Below, in pieces: positions 1 through 11,487 of a stretch of DNA of 64,000 nt. The position numbers and the translations under genes were made by a program. Each line of letters starts with the position of its first letter. Position 1 is the stretch's first letter. The DNA is from Erinaceus europaeus (Eukaryota > Chordata > Mammalia > Eulipotyphla > Erinaceidae): the NCBI RefSeq assembly GCF_950295315.1, contig NC_080164.1:110504447-110568446 (forward strand), in the 5' to 3' direction. A model generated the notes under the pieces. It ran no database searches, was not told the DNA's origin, and saw only the letters and a program-made list of their open reading frames with translations.

Positions 1-339
1 ATAAAACTACAGTAATGAGTACAGTGTGGTACCAGGCCAAGAATAGACCAATAAAGCGGAACCAATTTATGAAAAACAGAGCTAGCTAGGCATTGTGGCC
101 TAACACTACATGCTGTCATTTATCAGTAGCTGTGGCTAAATTTATTAAATATTTATGTGTTACTCAGTGCTGTGTAGGATATTAAACACCATAAATAAAA
201 TCTTGGTATTTGTGCATGAAAAAAAAGGAAAATAGTTTCAGATTAAGATATGGAAATATTCCCTTAAGAACAAGCAAAGCACCCAACAGGAGAAAGTTAC
301 TAATTTGACCAAGATTAAACATTAGCAACTTTTAGAGGT
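1..339. other. No recognisable gene or repeat
   Basis: AT-rich sequence with no convincing open frame, SINE head or L1 motif. I see nothing specific here. Confidence 0.4.
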
Positions 340-615
340 GATTCCCTTAGTGAACTAAGAGACAAAAGGTAACTTCTAGATGCATTCATTCATCTGTGGA
401 ATCTAGATAACTGAAACACATGAACTCGTGAAACAAACAAGCAAACAAAAGCAAAAGCAAACAAATGATCTCTAAGACTTTGTAGGAGCTATGGTGAGTA
501 TCACTGGGAGTATGGGGAGCACAAAACTTGGGTGGTGGGCATGGTGTAGAATACTATAAGCTGTAATGTTACAATATTGTAAATCACTATTAATCACAAT
601 AAAACTGTCGTGAAT
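340..615 (+). mobile_element. Old L1 3' end
   Basis: The stretch follows the end of L1 ORF2 and its 3'UTR: a degraded version of the terminal ORF2 sequence (ctgtggaatctagataactg), an A-rich segment, then the lineage-specific ending with aatattgtaaatcac and aataaaactg. The similar ending at 9,400-9,428 shows it belongs to the same L1 lineage, but it is much more diverged. Edges are approximate. Confidence 0.45.
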
Positions 616-899
616 AATAAAAAAAGAGCTTCTGCTCCCTAAAGGGAATCATTGAAAAGGTGAAAATTCAAACCATTAACTTGGGGGAGACATTTATAAC
701 ACTGCAAATAACTTGTCCTCTACATATTTATAAATAAAACTCCGACACATTACTAAAAATAGAGAAAGCTCAGAAGAGGATGGTATAAATCTTCACTACG
801 TAGTTAACAGTCCATTGACATGATCAAAGAAACATATTGTCAGTGCTGCATTCATTCATTATTAAGGGTACTCAAAATAAATCCCTAGTAGAATAATGA

Positions 900-1420
900 T
901 GTATACCACTATGATTTCAAGACAACATGAGAGACTGACACCAAGTGTTGACAAGAATATGGAGCAACTGCTGGTGAGTGTATAAGTTACTAAAGTGTGC
1001 TGCAAATAATTGGGAACTAGCTATTAACGAGAGCATAAGTAGACTCTTGGAACAGGTGTGTTCTCTCCCAGGTGTAGCATTCAACAGAATGTGTATGTTT
1101 ATCCATTGATTGACAGTGTCAATGTGTCCATAGCACTTTAAGCATAATAGCTCCCAAAATGGAAGCAAGCCAGCATAGCTAAAATTAATAAATCGTGGTA
1201 TATGCAATCAAGCAATGAAAGTGAACAGAGCAGTTATTGAATGATGTAGCCTGAAATAATTGGTGTTGAACAATGCAAGATAAAGTAAAACAGACTATAT
1301 AAACATATGCAAATTTAAAAAAGTAAAAATAAACTACAGGTGTGTTACAGTTGCTGGGAGGAGAGTTAGAAGCTAGAAGTGAAGATGAAGGACTTTCTTG
1401 GATACTGACGATATTCTGTC
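900..1420 (+). mobile_element. Ancient L1 ORF2 C-terminal/3' fragment
   Basis: Order of motifs matches the L1 ORF2 C-terminus on the + strand: a 'gttgacaagaatatggagcaac' type segment, then catagcactttaagcataatagc, then a 'aaatcgtggtatatgcaatca' type segment corresponding to the [11 protein letters not shown] region, and A-rich sequence. All frames are broken. It looks older than the hedgehog-type L1 copies in the rest of the window. Confidence 0.5.
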
Positions 1421-1616
1421 TCTTTGTAGTGGTAAAAGACAAACTTAGAATTTCAGTATTAACTGCAATGTAGTATATTCACCTGTTGATTCTTAATGAT
1501 TCACCTGAAAGGGATATAATGCTATAATGCAATTCTATTTAAACAGGTCAGAGGATACATTGTATTCTAATATTTTTCTTGTTACAAGGATACGTTTGCT
1601 TTTTTAAAAATTAACT

Positions 1617-1940
1617 AAGGGGTTGGGCGGTAGGGCAATGTATTGGATGCACATGGCGCAAAGCACAAGGACTGGCTTGATTCCCCGGGTTCGAGCCCCG
1701 GGCTTCCTATCTGCGGGGGGGGGGGGGGGGTGAAGCAGGTCTGCAGGTGTCTCCACCTTTTTGTCTTCCTCTCCTCTCTTGATTTCTCTCTGTCCTATTC
1801 AACAACAACAACAACAATAACAACAACAATGATAAGCAACAAGGGCAACAAAATGGAAAAATAGCCTCCAGGAGCAGTGGACTTGTAAGGCAGACATTGA
1901 GCCCCAGTAATAACCCTGGAGGAAAAAATAATAATAATTG
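1617..1940 (+). mobile_element. tRNA-derived SINE, long-tail form
   Basis: Starts at gggttgggcggtagggcaat and has the B-box-like ggttcgagccccgg, the GAAGCAGGTCTGCAGGTGTCT core, the CT-rich block, a (CAA)n tail with caagggcaacaaaatgg, and a 3' extension ending in ccccagtaataaccctggagg. A run of 16 G at 1,715-1,730 replaces about 20 bases of the usual core. Confidence 0.85.
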
Positions 1941-2084
1941 AGCTTTGCTAGTTTAGGGTTGAGCATTGTTTTGTTTGCATGCTTTTATTTCAGTTAAGAA
2001 ACATCACTTTAACTCTGTTACTTTCATTTTTCATACAGGCCTGTTATTAACATATGGGTATACTTTATTTTTCATATGCTGTTC

Positions 2085-2200
2085 TCCTGATGACATCTGG
2101 ATGACAGCATCCTGATGACATCTGGAACCTGGTGACTGAAAAGAGAGTTAACATACAAAGCCAAACAAATTGTTGAGCAATATACAAGTTTCAATCAATA
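2085..2200 (-). mobile_element. L1 3'UTR fragment
   Basis: Matches the L1 3'UTR segment 'catctggaacctggtgactg' and 'aaagagagttaacatacaaa', the same block seen at 12,880-12,940 and 55,700-55,760. The gatgacatctgg motif is duplicated at its left edge. Confidence 0.6.
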
Positions 2201-2374
2201 TTTTCATATTATTCTTCAGGATACTAAGATTTAAAGTGACTATGTCATAGGGAAGTGCTATTTATAGTTTTTTTCCTTTTGAGCAACTCCCACTCTATTT
2301 TAATGGGTATTGCATCATTGATAGTCATTAATATTAACCAAGACATGGACTCAAGCTAACTAACCTTTAAGAAA

Positions 2375-2790
2375 TGACTGGATAGAGAAGATGTGTGGTA
2401 TACTTATATAATACTTGCACAGATATAAGGAAATATAAAATCTTGTCACTTGTGAAAATGTGTTTGGGACTTGAGGCATTGTGTTAAGAGAAGTAACTCA
2501 GAAAGAAAATGACGAAATACCAGATGATTCCACTCATAAATGGAATACAAAGAATCAAAGAAAATGAGTAAAAACAATAAAATAAAAACTAAGCCCTTAG
2601 ATTCTGATCATATTGTGGTACCAGCAAGAATGGTTGAGGCTTGGGAGAAATTTGCAAGAGGAGTAATTCCACTATCATGAATGTTACTAGACTTCTGATG
2701 CTGAGAGTGGTGGGGTATACATGGTTGAGTTTTGAATTGAATTCCATAATCTTAAGTGCTGGTTTACACCATTAAAAATAAATTATTGAA
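2375..2790 (+). mobile_element. Old L1 ORF2 end plus 3'UTR
   Basis: Contains degraded forms of the ORF2 C-terminal codons (gtggtatactta; ttaagagaagtaactcagaa; tgattccactcataaatgg), followed by an old 3'UTR ending near 2,790 in an A-rich stretch. Orientation is +. It is a 5'-truncated insertion. Confidence 0.55.
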
Positions 2791-2799
2791 CACAACTAA

Positions 2800-2945
2800 G
2801 AGTTTTTTAAAGAAGTGGGATAAAGAATAGGAAAGTTTCCAATGGAAGGGATGGGATACAGAACTCTGGTGGTGGGAAATGTACCCTTTTTATTCTATGA
2901 TCATTATTAAATCAATAAAAAAGAAAAAAGAAAAAAAAAAGAAAA
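2800..2945 (+). mobile_element. Short L1 3' end
   Basis: Has the typical 3' terminus: gtttccaatggaagggatgg, agaactctggtggtggg, then atcattattaaatcaataaa and an impure A tail to 2,945. Only the last 150 bases of the element are present. Confidence 0.7.
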
Positions 2946-3064
2946 GCAACAAAGGAATTAGGAAAACTTAGTTTTCAAATGCCCTCAAGTGGGCAGTTTT
3001 GTTTTTCCTGGGGTCATGAATTGAATTTTTTTTGAGAACTAACTTTTTTAAAAAAAATTGATGT

Positions 3065-3240
3065 TTAAGGATGGGTATTTACACACCTGGTAGAGCACAC
3101 ACATTAGCTAGACACCCCAGTCCCCACCTGCTGGGGGGGAGCTTCATGAGCTGTGAAGCAGGACTGCAGGTGTCTCTTTCTCTCTCCCTCTCTATCTCTC
3201 ACCTTCTGTTTTTCTTTGTCTTTATTATTAAAAAAAAAAT
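3065..3240 (+). mobile_element. tRNA-derived SINE, short-tail form
   Basis: SINE head with the A-box-side accacctggtagagcacaca block degraded, then ccccacctgctgggggg, tgaagcaggactgcaggtgt and CT-rich sequence, ending in an A run at about 3,240. The tRNA-related head has diverged. Confidence 0.75.
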
Positions 3241-4245
3241 AGAAGAAGATAACAGGGACACAATTCCACACAGTTCCCATCACCTAAGTTTCATGTCCCA
3301 TCCCCTCCATTGAAAACTTCCTTCTTCTTTATCTCTATGGATATATGGGCCCAAATTTTTGTTGGGGCACAGAAGGTGGGAGGTCTGGCTACTGTATTGC
3401 TTCTCTATTGGACATGGGCATTGGCATATGGATCCATACCCTAGCCTGTTTTTCTCTTTCCCTAGTGGGGTAGGGCTCTGGAGAGAAGTGAGTTTCCAGG
3501 GCACACTCATCAGTGATGAGGTCATCTGCCCAGTGAATCCAGGATGGAATCATAACATCTGCAACTTAGTGGCTGAAAGGCGATAAAATATAAAGCAGAA
3601 CCGATTGTTTAATAAACAGGAATCCAAATGCAGGAACAGAGCTGATGAAACTAGGGGTTTTCATCTGGAAAGAAGTTAGGAAGTCTATTATAGGTATGTC
3701 TCAAGGGCACATGACATTAATAATTTTTGCCTGATCCTGAAAGCTAACATGCAGGTGGACTAAAACTGTATTGTCTGGGAAGATGGTGTCAGAGTTGAGA
3801 ATAGGACTAGAAAGCTGGATTAGGGCAGAGAGTATGAGGAAATATGAGCAATATACGATTAACTGTAAACCCCATTGATCTGACATAGGGCCCATATCTA
3901 TTCAGATTTAGCACAATCCCTGTCAATCTGAGCTCATAGTCCATGATCACAGATGGAAACATTCTAGGCTGCACTTATTTCAGGTCCAGTCTTCCTCCAA
4001 TGGCAGAGTAGGCTGACCCAACCTCCCTTCGGTGAGTAGGGCAGTCCCTATCTTTACTGCTCTTCAGTGAGGGCAGTGCTGGAGAAGCCCATGAGAGGGT
4101 TTGAATTGACGGAATGAGTTGAACAGTGATGGTGGAGAGAGGGATTTGTTAGAGGTCTAGTCCCATCATATCTTTGTGTTAAATTGTATCCCTGTTATTT
4201 TATAATATCATTAATCATTATTAAGTCACTAATAAAAATTAAAAT
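3241..4245 (+). mobile_element. L1 3'UTR insertion with 5' inversion
   Basis: Positions 3,250-4,180 are the L1 3'UTR in - orientation (gttcccatcacc, tctttccctagtggggtagg, gtggctgaaaggcgataaaa). At about 4,187 the orientation flips: 4,188-4,245 is the 3' terminus in + orientation with an A-rich tail (tcattattaagtcactaata, then aataaataaataa). The two parts overlap at the 'tccctgttat' sequence. This is what twin priming during L1 reverse transcription produces. Confidence 0.65.
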
Positions 4246-4432
4246 AAATAAATAATGCTTAAATGCTGTTTTCTGCTATAGTTGGTAATGTGGGTATGTT
4301 GAATGCCTAGGTACTCAAAGTGTAGGGAAAAAAGTTTAAATGTTGGAATTAATTCTCCATTTAAATTCAACATCCAAGGTTTGAGTTCTCTCCTGTCCTT
4401 AATTCTTTAGTCTTTCCAGAATTCTTTTTTAA

Positions 4433-4645
4433 ATTTTTTTATTATTTATTTATTTATTATTGGATAGAAACAAAGATAAATTGAAAGGGGAGGGGCAAAT
4501 CGAGAGGGAGAGAGACAAAAATACCTGCAGCCCTGCTTCACCACGCATGAAGCTTTCCCCCTGCAGGTGGAGCCAGAGTCTTGAACCCCAGTCCTTGCAT
4601 TCTATAATGTGAGTGCTTAACCTGTTGTGCAAATTGACCTTCCAA
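4433..4645 (-). mobile_element. tRNA-derived SINE, short-tail form
   Basis: Inverted SINE: (TTTA)n tail at 4,436-4,460, ggatagaaacaaagataaatt, the ctgcagccctgcttcacca core, and a degraded tRNA-like head ending near 4,645. Confidence 0.85.
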
Positions 4646-5369
4646 CAATCCATTATAAGTTATTGAACTTGGATAAAGTCCTGATAGTGTAGAACTTAAT
4701 TTTCTCCTTTAAATACAGGGTCTAAAGCATGCTGGCTTAGCACATGAAAGACATCACATGGATTTTAAATACAACTTAGTATATGTCTGAGAATGATTGA
4801 TTATATTGTCTTTACTGAAAACAGTACTATTATCTTATTTAGGAAATATAAAGAAAGCATAGTGTGTAATTTGAAAAGTCTTGGTTCATATTCAGTATAA
4901 CAGTAATTGATGAGTCAGGCAGATTTTTTTTTCTTGGTAATACTACTAATTATAATAATGAAGTCTCTCTGTCTATGCTACAATATTTCCCTTGAGCAAC
5001 TAAGAAGATATAACTAATTATAGTCTCCTTATTTCTATTCATCCTACCCAGTTGTCTTTACATACTGCATAGTTCCTAAGATTAAAATAAAAGCACTTTT
5101 TTTTCTTGAAAGATTGTCAGCAAGAGAGCTAAAAATATGCACACATTTAACAAATGAACAACATGGTTATTTCATACTGTGTTAGCTGAACTGAAATGGA
5201 CAGAATTTCCTGTAAGGTTGTTCCCTGTGGAATTCTAGATTAAAACTATGGACAAGTGAAATAGCTACAATATTTGGGTGTAAGAAATGGGGAAAAGAAA
5301 AAGACTTGTGTGGTCCTGGCAAGTAAGTATTAAATTAGATGCTACAAATTTGAGTTATCACTACTTTAT
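4646..5369. other. No recognisable gene or repeat
   Basis: AT-rich sequence with no long open frame, no SINE core and no L1 motif that I can identify. Confidence 0.4.
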
Positions 5370-5600
5370 TTTATTTAAAGCATTTATTTATTCATTACTA
5401 ATTTCATTTGATAGAGCAGAGAGAAATTAAGAGGGAAGGGGGAGATAGAAAGTGAGAGAAATAGAGAGACACATGCAGGCCTGCTTAACCATTCATGAAG
5501 CTTCTTTCCTTCAGGTAAGGACCTGGGGGCTTGAACCTGGGTCTTTGTACTTGGTAATGTGCACTCTACCAGGTGTATTACCATGTGGTCCCTGTTACTT
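5370..5600 (-). mobile_element. tRNA-derived SINE, short-tail form
   Basis: T-rich tail, gatagagcagagagaaatta, the ggcctgcttaaccattcatg core, ggggcttgaacctgggtctt (inverted B box) and the head ending at accatgtggtccc. The head is well preserved. Confidence 0.85.
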
Positions 5601-5640
5601 CTTTTCTTAAAAGATCTAGTGGCTTCCAATGCGATGCATT

Positions 5641-5951
5641 ATTTTATTTTATTTTATTTTATTTTATTTTATTTTATTTGCCTCCAGGTTTATCGCTGGG
5701 GCTCTGTGCCTGCATTAAAAATCCAATGCTCCTGTGGTCATGCTTTTGTTTTTTTGGATAGGACAGAGAGAAATTGAGAGATGAAGGGAAGATGGGGGAG
5801 AGAAAGATAGATACCCACAGACCTGCTTCATGGCTTTTGAAGTGAACCACCTGTAGTTGGGAGAGATGGGGGCTTGAATTGGGATCCTTGCGTGGGTCCT
5901 TGCGCTTTGTATTATGTGCACTTAACCCGGTGAGCTAATGCCTGACTCCCT
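5641..5951 (-). mobile_element. tRNA-derived SINE, long-tail form, with (ATTTT)n
   Basis: An (ATTTT)n tract at 5,641-5,679 is followed by the inverted 3' extension (gcctccaggtttatcgctgg), the SINE core and a head ending in gcctgactccc. The flanks resemble each other (ttccaatgc at 5,625-5,633 and again after 5,951), consistent with a TSD. Confidence 0.85.
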
Positions 5952-6352
5952 TCCAATGCATTTTAGAAAGCTTGCAAAATCTTTTATAAGGAGTACAGAA
6001 TTAAATAAATGGTATATACGGACTTATTTTTAAAGCCTTATTTTGAATTTCAAATTCATCCAATCGTTACATTCCAGACAACCTATAACTCGTTTAATTT
6101 CTTGGACAGGACAACCATGTTGTAGTAACTCCCTCTCCTCTCCATGTTCTATAGCCACACACCTACTGTTGCTCAACCTAGATGCTCTTAGTCTGTTATT
6201 ATTTTTCTTTCTTGTTTCTTTTTTGTTGATTCACCAATGCAATTTTTTTTTTAAAGCCTGACTTCTGGGAACATTTCCTGCTGTCTCAACAACACCAAAT
6301 CAGCCACTATCTACTTCCCTTAGGACACTTACAATCCTAAGAAGAAAACTAT
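5952..6352. other. No recognisable gene or repeat
   Basis: Unique-looking sequence between two SINEs. Short open frames only, without features that would argue for coding. Confidence 0.4.
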
Positions 6353-6548
6353 GGGCTCTGGTGATGAGTCATCAGGCAAAGCACACACAAAATGCTATGC
6401 ATGAAGACCTGGGTTCAAGCCCCCAGTTACAACCTACATGGGGGAAACTTCAGGAGCAGTGGAGTAGGGGAACAGTGCTGCAGGTGTCTCTATTTTTCTT
6501 GGTCTCTCTTCCTCTCTCTGTCTCTTGTCTTCTCTCAAAGAAAGAATG
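6353..6548 (+). mobile_element. tRNA-derived SINE, diverged
   Basis: Head with gggctctggtgatgagtca, B-box-like gggttcaagcccccag, ggaaacttcaggagcagtgg, gtgctgcaggtgtctctat and a CT-rich end. More diverged than most copies. Immediately downstream, 6,555-6,620, a second tRNA-like snippet (ggtgcagtggtataatgata) may be a further fragment. Confidence 0.75.
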
Positions 6549-7336
6549 ATCAGTGGGAGTGGTACAGTCACGGAACCTGGTGCAGTGGTATAATGATAAA
6601 CTTTGTGGCTAACAAACAAACAAACAACAACAACAAGGAGAAACTAATATTTTGCATTATATTTTGTTCCTTGCTAGAAGTGCTAATGGAACAGGGAACT
6701 GTGAACTGCAGTAATAACTCTAAACTAGAGTTTAATAGACAAGTCTACTCAGGATAGTCACAATTGTTAAAATTATAATAGTATTTACTAGTACTTTCCA
6801 TAGTATTAGATAATATAAAAACAAAGAGAATCCTTAAAATTTGTATATCACATTCTCTCTAAATATGTATACATGTACACACAGATTTAAGTAGATATAT
6901 GTGTAAAATATATAAAAGTGTAGATCTAGTAAAGCTTACTTCAGAAGTGCTCTGAAACACTTAAGCATATAACACATAAAGTATGTTACTGAAATACAAC
7001 CTTAAAATATGCAAAATTCAAATGGAGAAGTTTTGTGAGGCAATGAACCAAAACTCCCTCCTGAGAATTTATGAAGTTGCAGCAAAGATTCGGGCCATCA
7101 CAGTTTTCTCTAGTTCATATTTCATGCTATTTTTATATATTTTACAGCAATTTACATAATCTATAAATAATACTAGCAAACATTCATTAACTTCAGGGTA
7201 CTTATCAAATTTTATGATTTCCATCATAGTAAATTATGATCTTACCTGATCTGAATTTTATGTATATGTTATCATAGATATTAGTATATTGCTCTCTTAT
7301 TAGATATGACTACTTTTAAATAAGATCAGACAACTC
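6549..7336. other. No recognisable gene or repeat
   Basis: AT-rich sequence; nothing recognised apart from the possible SINE snippet at its left edge. Confidence 0.35.
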
Positions 7337-7512
7337 TTTTCTTTTAAATATTTTATTTATTATATTTTTAGGAGAAATGCAGAGAGAGAGAGAAAGAGAG
7401 ACACAGAGAGAAACACCAGAATACTGCTCACCTCTAGCTTATGTTGGTGCCGAGGATTGAATTTAGGATTTAGGAGCCTCAAGCATGAAAGTCTGTTTGC
7501 ATAACCATTATA
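7337..7512 (-). mobile_element. SINE-2, a second tRNA-like SINE family
   Basis: T-rich tail, GA-rich block (gagagagagagaaagagaga), then gtgccgaggattgaatttag (inverted B box), ctcaagcatgaaagtctgt and actatctcccctgccc. This order differs from the main SINE: the GA block abuts a short head and there is no CTGCAGG core. Related copies lie at 32,920 and 49,905. Confidence 0.65.
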
Positions 7513-7768
7513 CTATCTCCCCTGCCCTTTTAGATATTATTGCCTGTCTGACATTATTATATAGGTAAATCTAATATATCAACTAAAATTAAATTACAAT
7601 GGAATAAAATGTTATTTGGTATCAATAATACCATTAATTTGTGAAAAATGTCTATTGAGAATACAAACTTAATTTTAAAGTACTAGTTTTATCTTGAATA
7701 TTTATTTCCCTTTTCAAGTATAATGATCCAATATTATTAAATGACCCTTGTTAGTGGTTCTCAGATTA

Positions 7769-7807
<39 letters not shown>

Positions 7808-7977
7808 TATGTGGGGTAAAACATAAAATATGCATTTCTGCAAAGGACAATTATTATTATATTCACCAAACTTCACTGAAAATATTAATACATATAAGAA
7901 TTATGATTTCTAATTTCCAGAAATTTCAGTAAAGGTAAAGATATCGTGACTACTATGTTTGAGAAACTATATGTTGG
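7513..7977. other. No gene seen; contains a (TG)n microsatellite
   Basis: AT-rich sequence with a TG repeat at 7,772-7,806. No other structure recognised. Confidence 0.4.
7772..7806. repeat. (TG)n microsatellite
   Basis: About 17 uninterrupted TG units. Confidence 0.95.
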
Positions 7978-8182
7978 GGATGGGTAGTGGCAGTGTATCT
8001 GACTGAATTTTCATACTACAATGCACAAGGACCTGGGTTTGAGACCCCAATTCCACCTGCAGGGGGAAAGCTTTCTGAGTGGTGAAGCAGGGCTTCAGGT
8101 ATCTCTCTTTCTATCTCCTTTTCCCTCTTGATTTCTGGATGTCTCTATCCAATAAACAAATATAATAAAAAAGAAAAACAAC
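7978..8182 (+). mobile_element. tRNA-derived SINE, short-tail form
   Basis: ggggatgggtagtggcagtg head, gacctgggtttgagacccca (B box), cacctgcagggggaaagctt, gtgaagcagggcttcaggta, CT-rich block, and a tail with aataaacaaatataataaaa. Confidence 0.85.
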
Positions 8183-8924
8183 ATGTTGACATTAGCAAAA
8201 GGATAATTGATAACTTTCAGTGGCTAGATTAAAATAGTTTGTGAACCAAAAAAAGTACTGTTTTGTAATAATAATAAAGTTGTAGTTGTCAATGAAAATA
8301 TACTGAAATTCCTCCACACCAAATGAGGTAACTTCTTATAAAGGTGATTTCTTTATTGTTCATATAACAGAACCTATAAAAGGTCTATGTTAGTCCACTT
8401 GATTATCCGTTCCATAATTACTTCTAGGGTATTAGTTAGAGTTTTTGTTAAGACAATAGTTACTGCAAAGAATTTTAGTGACAGAGCAAGAACTAAAGCA
8501 TGCAACTTTTAACTGGGACCCACTTGTGGAAAATATTGTATAAAGGTCAGAATTTGTCTGACAGTGATGAGTTTGTAAAGACCTAGTGACTAAATATATG
8601 CATTGGATACATAAAATAAGTCTGCTTTTTAATGAGAAGAAAGATTTATTAAATTCATGTTAGTAATGCAAATTCAACATTGGGAGTTAGTCACCCTCTT
8701 AAGAATAGTGATTCCACTATAATTTACTAACAACTTGCATTAATCTGGAACTGTTATTACTAGATTGCAGCATCTTAAAGGCACCTGCCAATTAGCAATT
8801 CATTTACTAAAGAATGTTAAGGACATACAAATTATTAGATATAGTTATATTTCATGAAAACAAATATTAAGAAGTCTGAGACTTTGTCTCTCACAAAATG
8901 CTTACAATCAACCTCCCCTCTCAG
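8183..8924. other. No recognisable gene or repeat
   Basis: AT-rich sequence; no open frame of interest, no repeat recognised. Confidence 0.4.
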
Positions 8925-9428
8925 GAGAACTACCCAACTAGGGAAAGATAGAAATAGCCTGAGGGTATGAATCCATCCACCTGCAAACGTCCATGCCCAG
9001 CAAAGAAATTACAGAAGTCAGAACTCTCACCTTCTGACTATTATGCACCCCATAACAATTTTTGTTCCATACTTCCAGTGGGGGAAAAATGATAGGGAGA
9101 AGTTGACCAGAGGACTCTGAACTTCAACTCCATCAGACTCTCCTCTGGAGACAGCAGAGGAAAATGGGAGGGACATTCGTATGTCTTAATAGGTGTATGT
9201 GTGACTTGATAAATAAAAAGAAAAAATATATATATAAATGGACAAGTAATATACAAACACAGAAATAAAATTATAGAAATAATAGTTAATCCATATCTGC
9301 AAACTTGGGAGAACTGCTGTAGCTTCCAATGGAGGGAATGGGGACCCAGAACTCTGGTGGTGGAAATGTTGTGGAGTTATACCACTATTATGATGTAATT
9401 TTGTAAATCAGCATTAAATCACTAAAAA
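8925..9428 (+). mobile_element. 5'-truncated L1 3'UTR
   Basis: Lineage-specific 3'UTR in + orientation: ctagggaaagatagaaatag, catccacctgcaaacgtcca, an older-subfamily insert (aggtgtatgtgtgacttgat), gaactctggtggtggaaatg and the ending ttttgtaaatcagcattaaa to 9,428. The older subfamily has about 200 extra bases here compared with the young copies. Confidence 0.75.
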
Positions 9429-10129
9429 AATGCTTCCAATCAGATAAGATACAAACAGAAAAAGCTAAAGGAAAATGTATTAAAAGCAAAATAATTAAAT
9501 ATAAGGAGCTTAGTATAGAACTAAGTATAAAGTATATAATAGTTTATACTTAGTTTAAACAAAATGGAGTTTAGAAATTCATTGTTTGCTTCCAAGATGA
9601 TTCATAGTTATATTCTCTAAAATTTGCCTCCAAGATGATTCATTGTTATATTCTCAGTTCCCTTTAATTTTGACACACTATGTCATTATAAGAGAGTTAT
9701 TTTTAAGTTCCCAGTAGTAATGTATATGTTGCTATGTGACATTAAGTACCCATGGATGAGCAATATCATATACATTCTCCATCCTCAAGTTCCCTTGAAT
9801 ATAGAAAGTATTTAATAAAATTGACTGCCTTGAATGTAAACACTTATAATTGTGGAGCCAGGAAAAGTCTTTGCAAGTTTACCTTTTTAGCTAAGTACCG
9901 ACACAAGCAGTTTAGTCCATTAACTGTATGGATCTGTACACATTAAAGATGTATTATTATTATCATTACTTTATTTTAAAGAGGCTGGTTATTCAGGTAT
10001 GGAGGTGGCTAAAAGACAAAACTTGGCAGGCAGGAATTGGACTGTGGGGAATTGAAATGAGAACAATTCACCCAAAACAAGGGAAGGAAGGTGTGGAGTA
10101 AGGACAATATGGCTGAGGCAGCAATGGCA
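9429..10129. other. No gene seen; contains a short tandem duplication
   Basis: AT-rich sequence. A 26-base block at 9,592-9,617 is repeated with one change at 9,630-9,655 (period 38 bases). Confidence 0.45.
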
Positions 10130-10375
10130 ACGAGCTTCTGGATCAGGCAATAGTGTAGAATCTAACAGGGGACTTTGGTTCTAGTCGCCAGCTCCCAAAC
10201 TTGCACAGTGGATGCTTCACAAGTAGAGAAGCAGATTTGCAGATGTCTATCTTTCACTCTGTCTCCCCTCCACTCTCAATTTCTCTCTGTCCTATCAAAT
10301 AAAACGGGAAAAAATGGCCACTAGAAGAAGTGGATACATAATGTTGGCATGAAGCCCTAGCTATAATGGAAGGAA
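10130..10375 (+). mobile_element. tRNA-derived SINE, old long-tail form
   Basis: Degraded head, then ttgcacagtggatgcttcac, gagaagcagatttgcagatg, the CT-rich block, and a 3' extension (aaaaaatggccactagaaga, gaagccctagctataatgg) matching that of the copy at 1,617. Confidence 0.7.
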
Positions 10376-10484
10376 AAAAAAAAGTCTAGTTTTTCATTAG
10401 AAATTCAATCCATTTTTTTTTCCTCTTAGTCTTCTTTCTTTGGATGTACACGTGGAAGTTTATAGTTATTGCACTTTTTTCTTT

Positions 10485-10800
10485 TTAATTTTCTTACTTT
10501 TTTGTTTATTTTCACTAGGGCTTCACTGCTCTGAGCTGACATTTTTGTTTCATATAGAAGTAGAAAGAAGGTGGGAGATGAGAGAAAAAGGCAGAGAGAA
10601 AGAAAGAGAGGCAGAGAGAAAGAGAGAGAGAGGCAGAGAGAGGCAGACGGAGGGAGGGAGAGAGATAGAGATAGAGAGAAGAGAGAGAGAGAGAGAGATG
10701 TGCCAAAGCATGAACACTTCTTCCAAAGCAGTTGGGGCTGTACTAAGATCTGGACTCTACAGTTGAGAAAGGAGTTGCACTAGTGCACTGACCAGGTAGG
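10485..10800 (-). mobile_element. SINE-3 with an expanded purine tract
   Basis: Left part ttttcactagggcttcactg and ctctgagctgacatttttg, then a GA-rich tract at 10,559-10,699, then gaacacttcttccaaagcag, gttggggctgtactaagatc. The same order recurs at 31,545 and 39,770. The purine tract is expanded to about 140 bases and produces meaningless open frames on both strands. Confidence 0.6.
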
Positions 10801-11473
10801 CTATATTGTAAACCTGTGATTGCACCTTCTTACCAACAAAGTTTGTCAACTTGTAGTGAAATACAGTTGAGAAAACTTGGAACTAGTCACTACCACACTT
10901 AACAATTTTTCTAAATGGATATCTAAGTGTTATAAAATTCTTGTAGTATTCTGAACAATCAACTTACTCCAGCTCTTTTCCTATATCATGAAAATCTGAA
11001 ATATTTTACTATCCTTGATAACCAAGGTTAGAGTATAGACAAACTATTCTCAATAGTTAAGAAGATAGAGGCATATTTTCCAAAATAATATCATAGTTTC
11101 CAATTGAATACACTCAAAAAGACATCTATATTGCATCCAGTAAAGATCACAATATATGCTCAATACACAAGCCAATATTTCCTTCAGAATAATTTAGACA
11201 AATTCCTGCTGGTAAAAATGTAGATAGAGACAGAGAGTAAAAAGAGAAAAAGATGAATTATCACTACATAGTTAAATAGCCTTTGTGAATAAATAGCCTT
11301 GGCGATGTGAAAAGGCTACTGTATTTTATCAGGAAGAAAACTTGTACAAATGATTTGGCTGTAATAGCAATTAATGCTTCTTCCAATGGTATAATGTCAA
11401 TAGTTATGGAGTACTTGTGATGGATAATTAGAAGTTAAGATTAGGGATATTTGAAACCTTGGTGTTAAGCATT
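10801..11473. other. No recognisable gene or repeat
   Basis: AT-rich unique-looking DNA upstream of a young SINE; nothing recognised. Confidence 0.4.
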
Positions 11474-11487
11474 GCAACAGCCACTTT

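Noticed and set aside
1617..1700. Functional tRNA gene
   Set aside because: The tRNA-like head recurs about 30 times with SINE body and tail; the cloverleaf is degraded. The same applies to all other SINE heads.
3241..4245. DNA transposon with terminal inverted repeats
   Set aside because: The inverted ends are explained by twin priming of an L1 3'UTR; the right end has an A-rich tail and no typical TIR target duplication was found.
10440..10783. Overlapping open frames with Arg/Glu-rich or Ser/Leu-rich products
   Set aside because: They arise from the GA-rich tract of a SINE-3 copy, which lacks stops in several frames. Low complexity, no coding signal.
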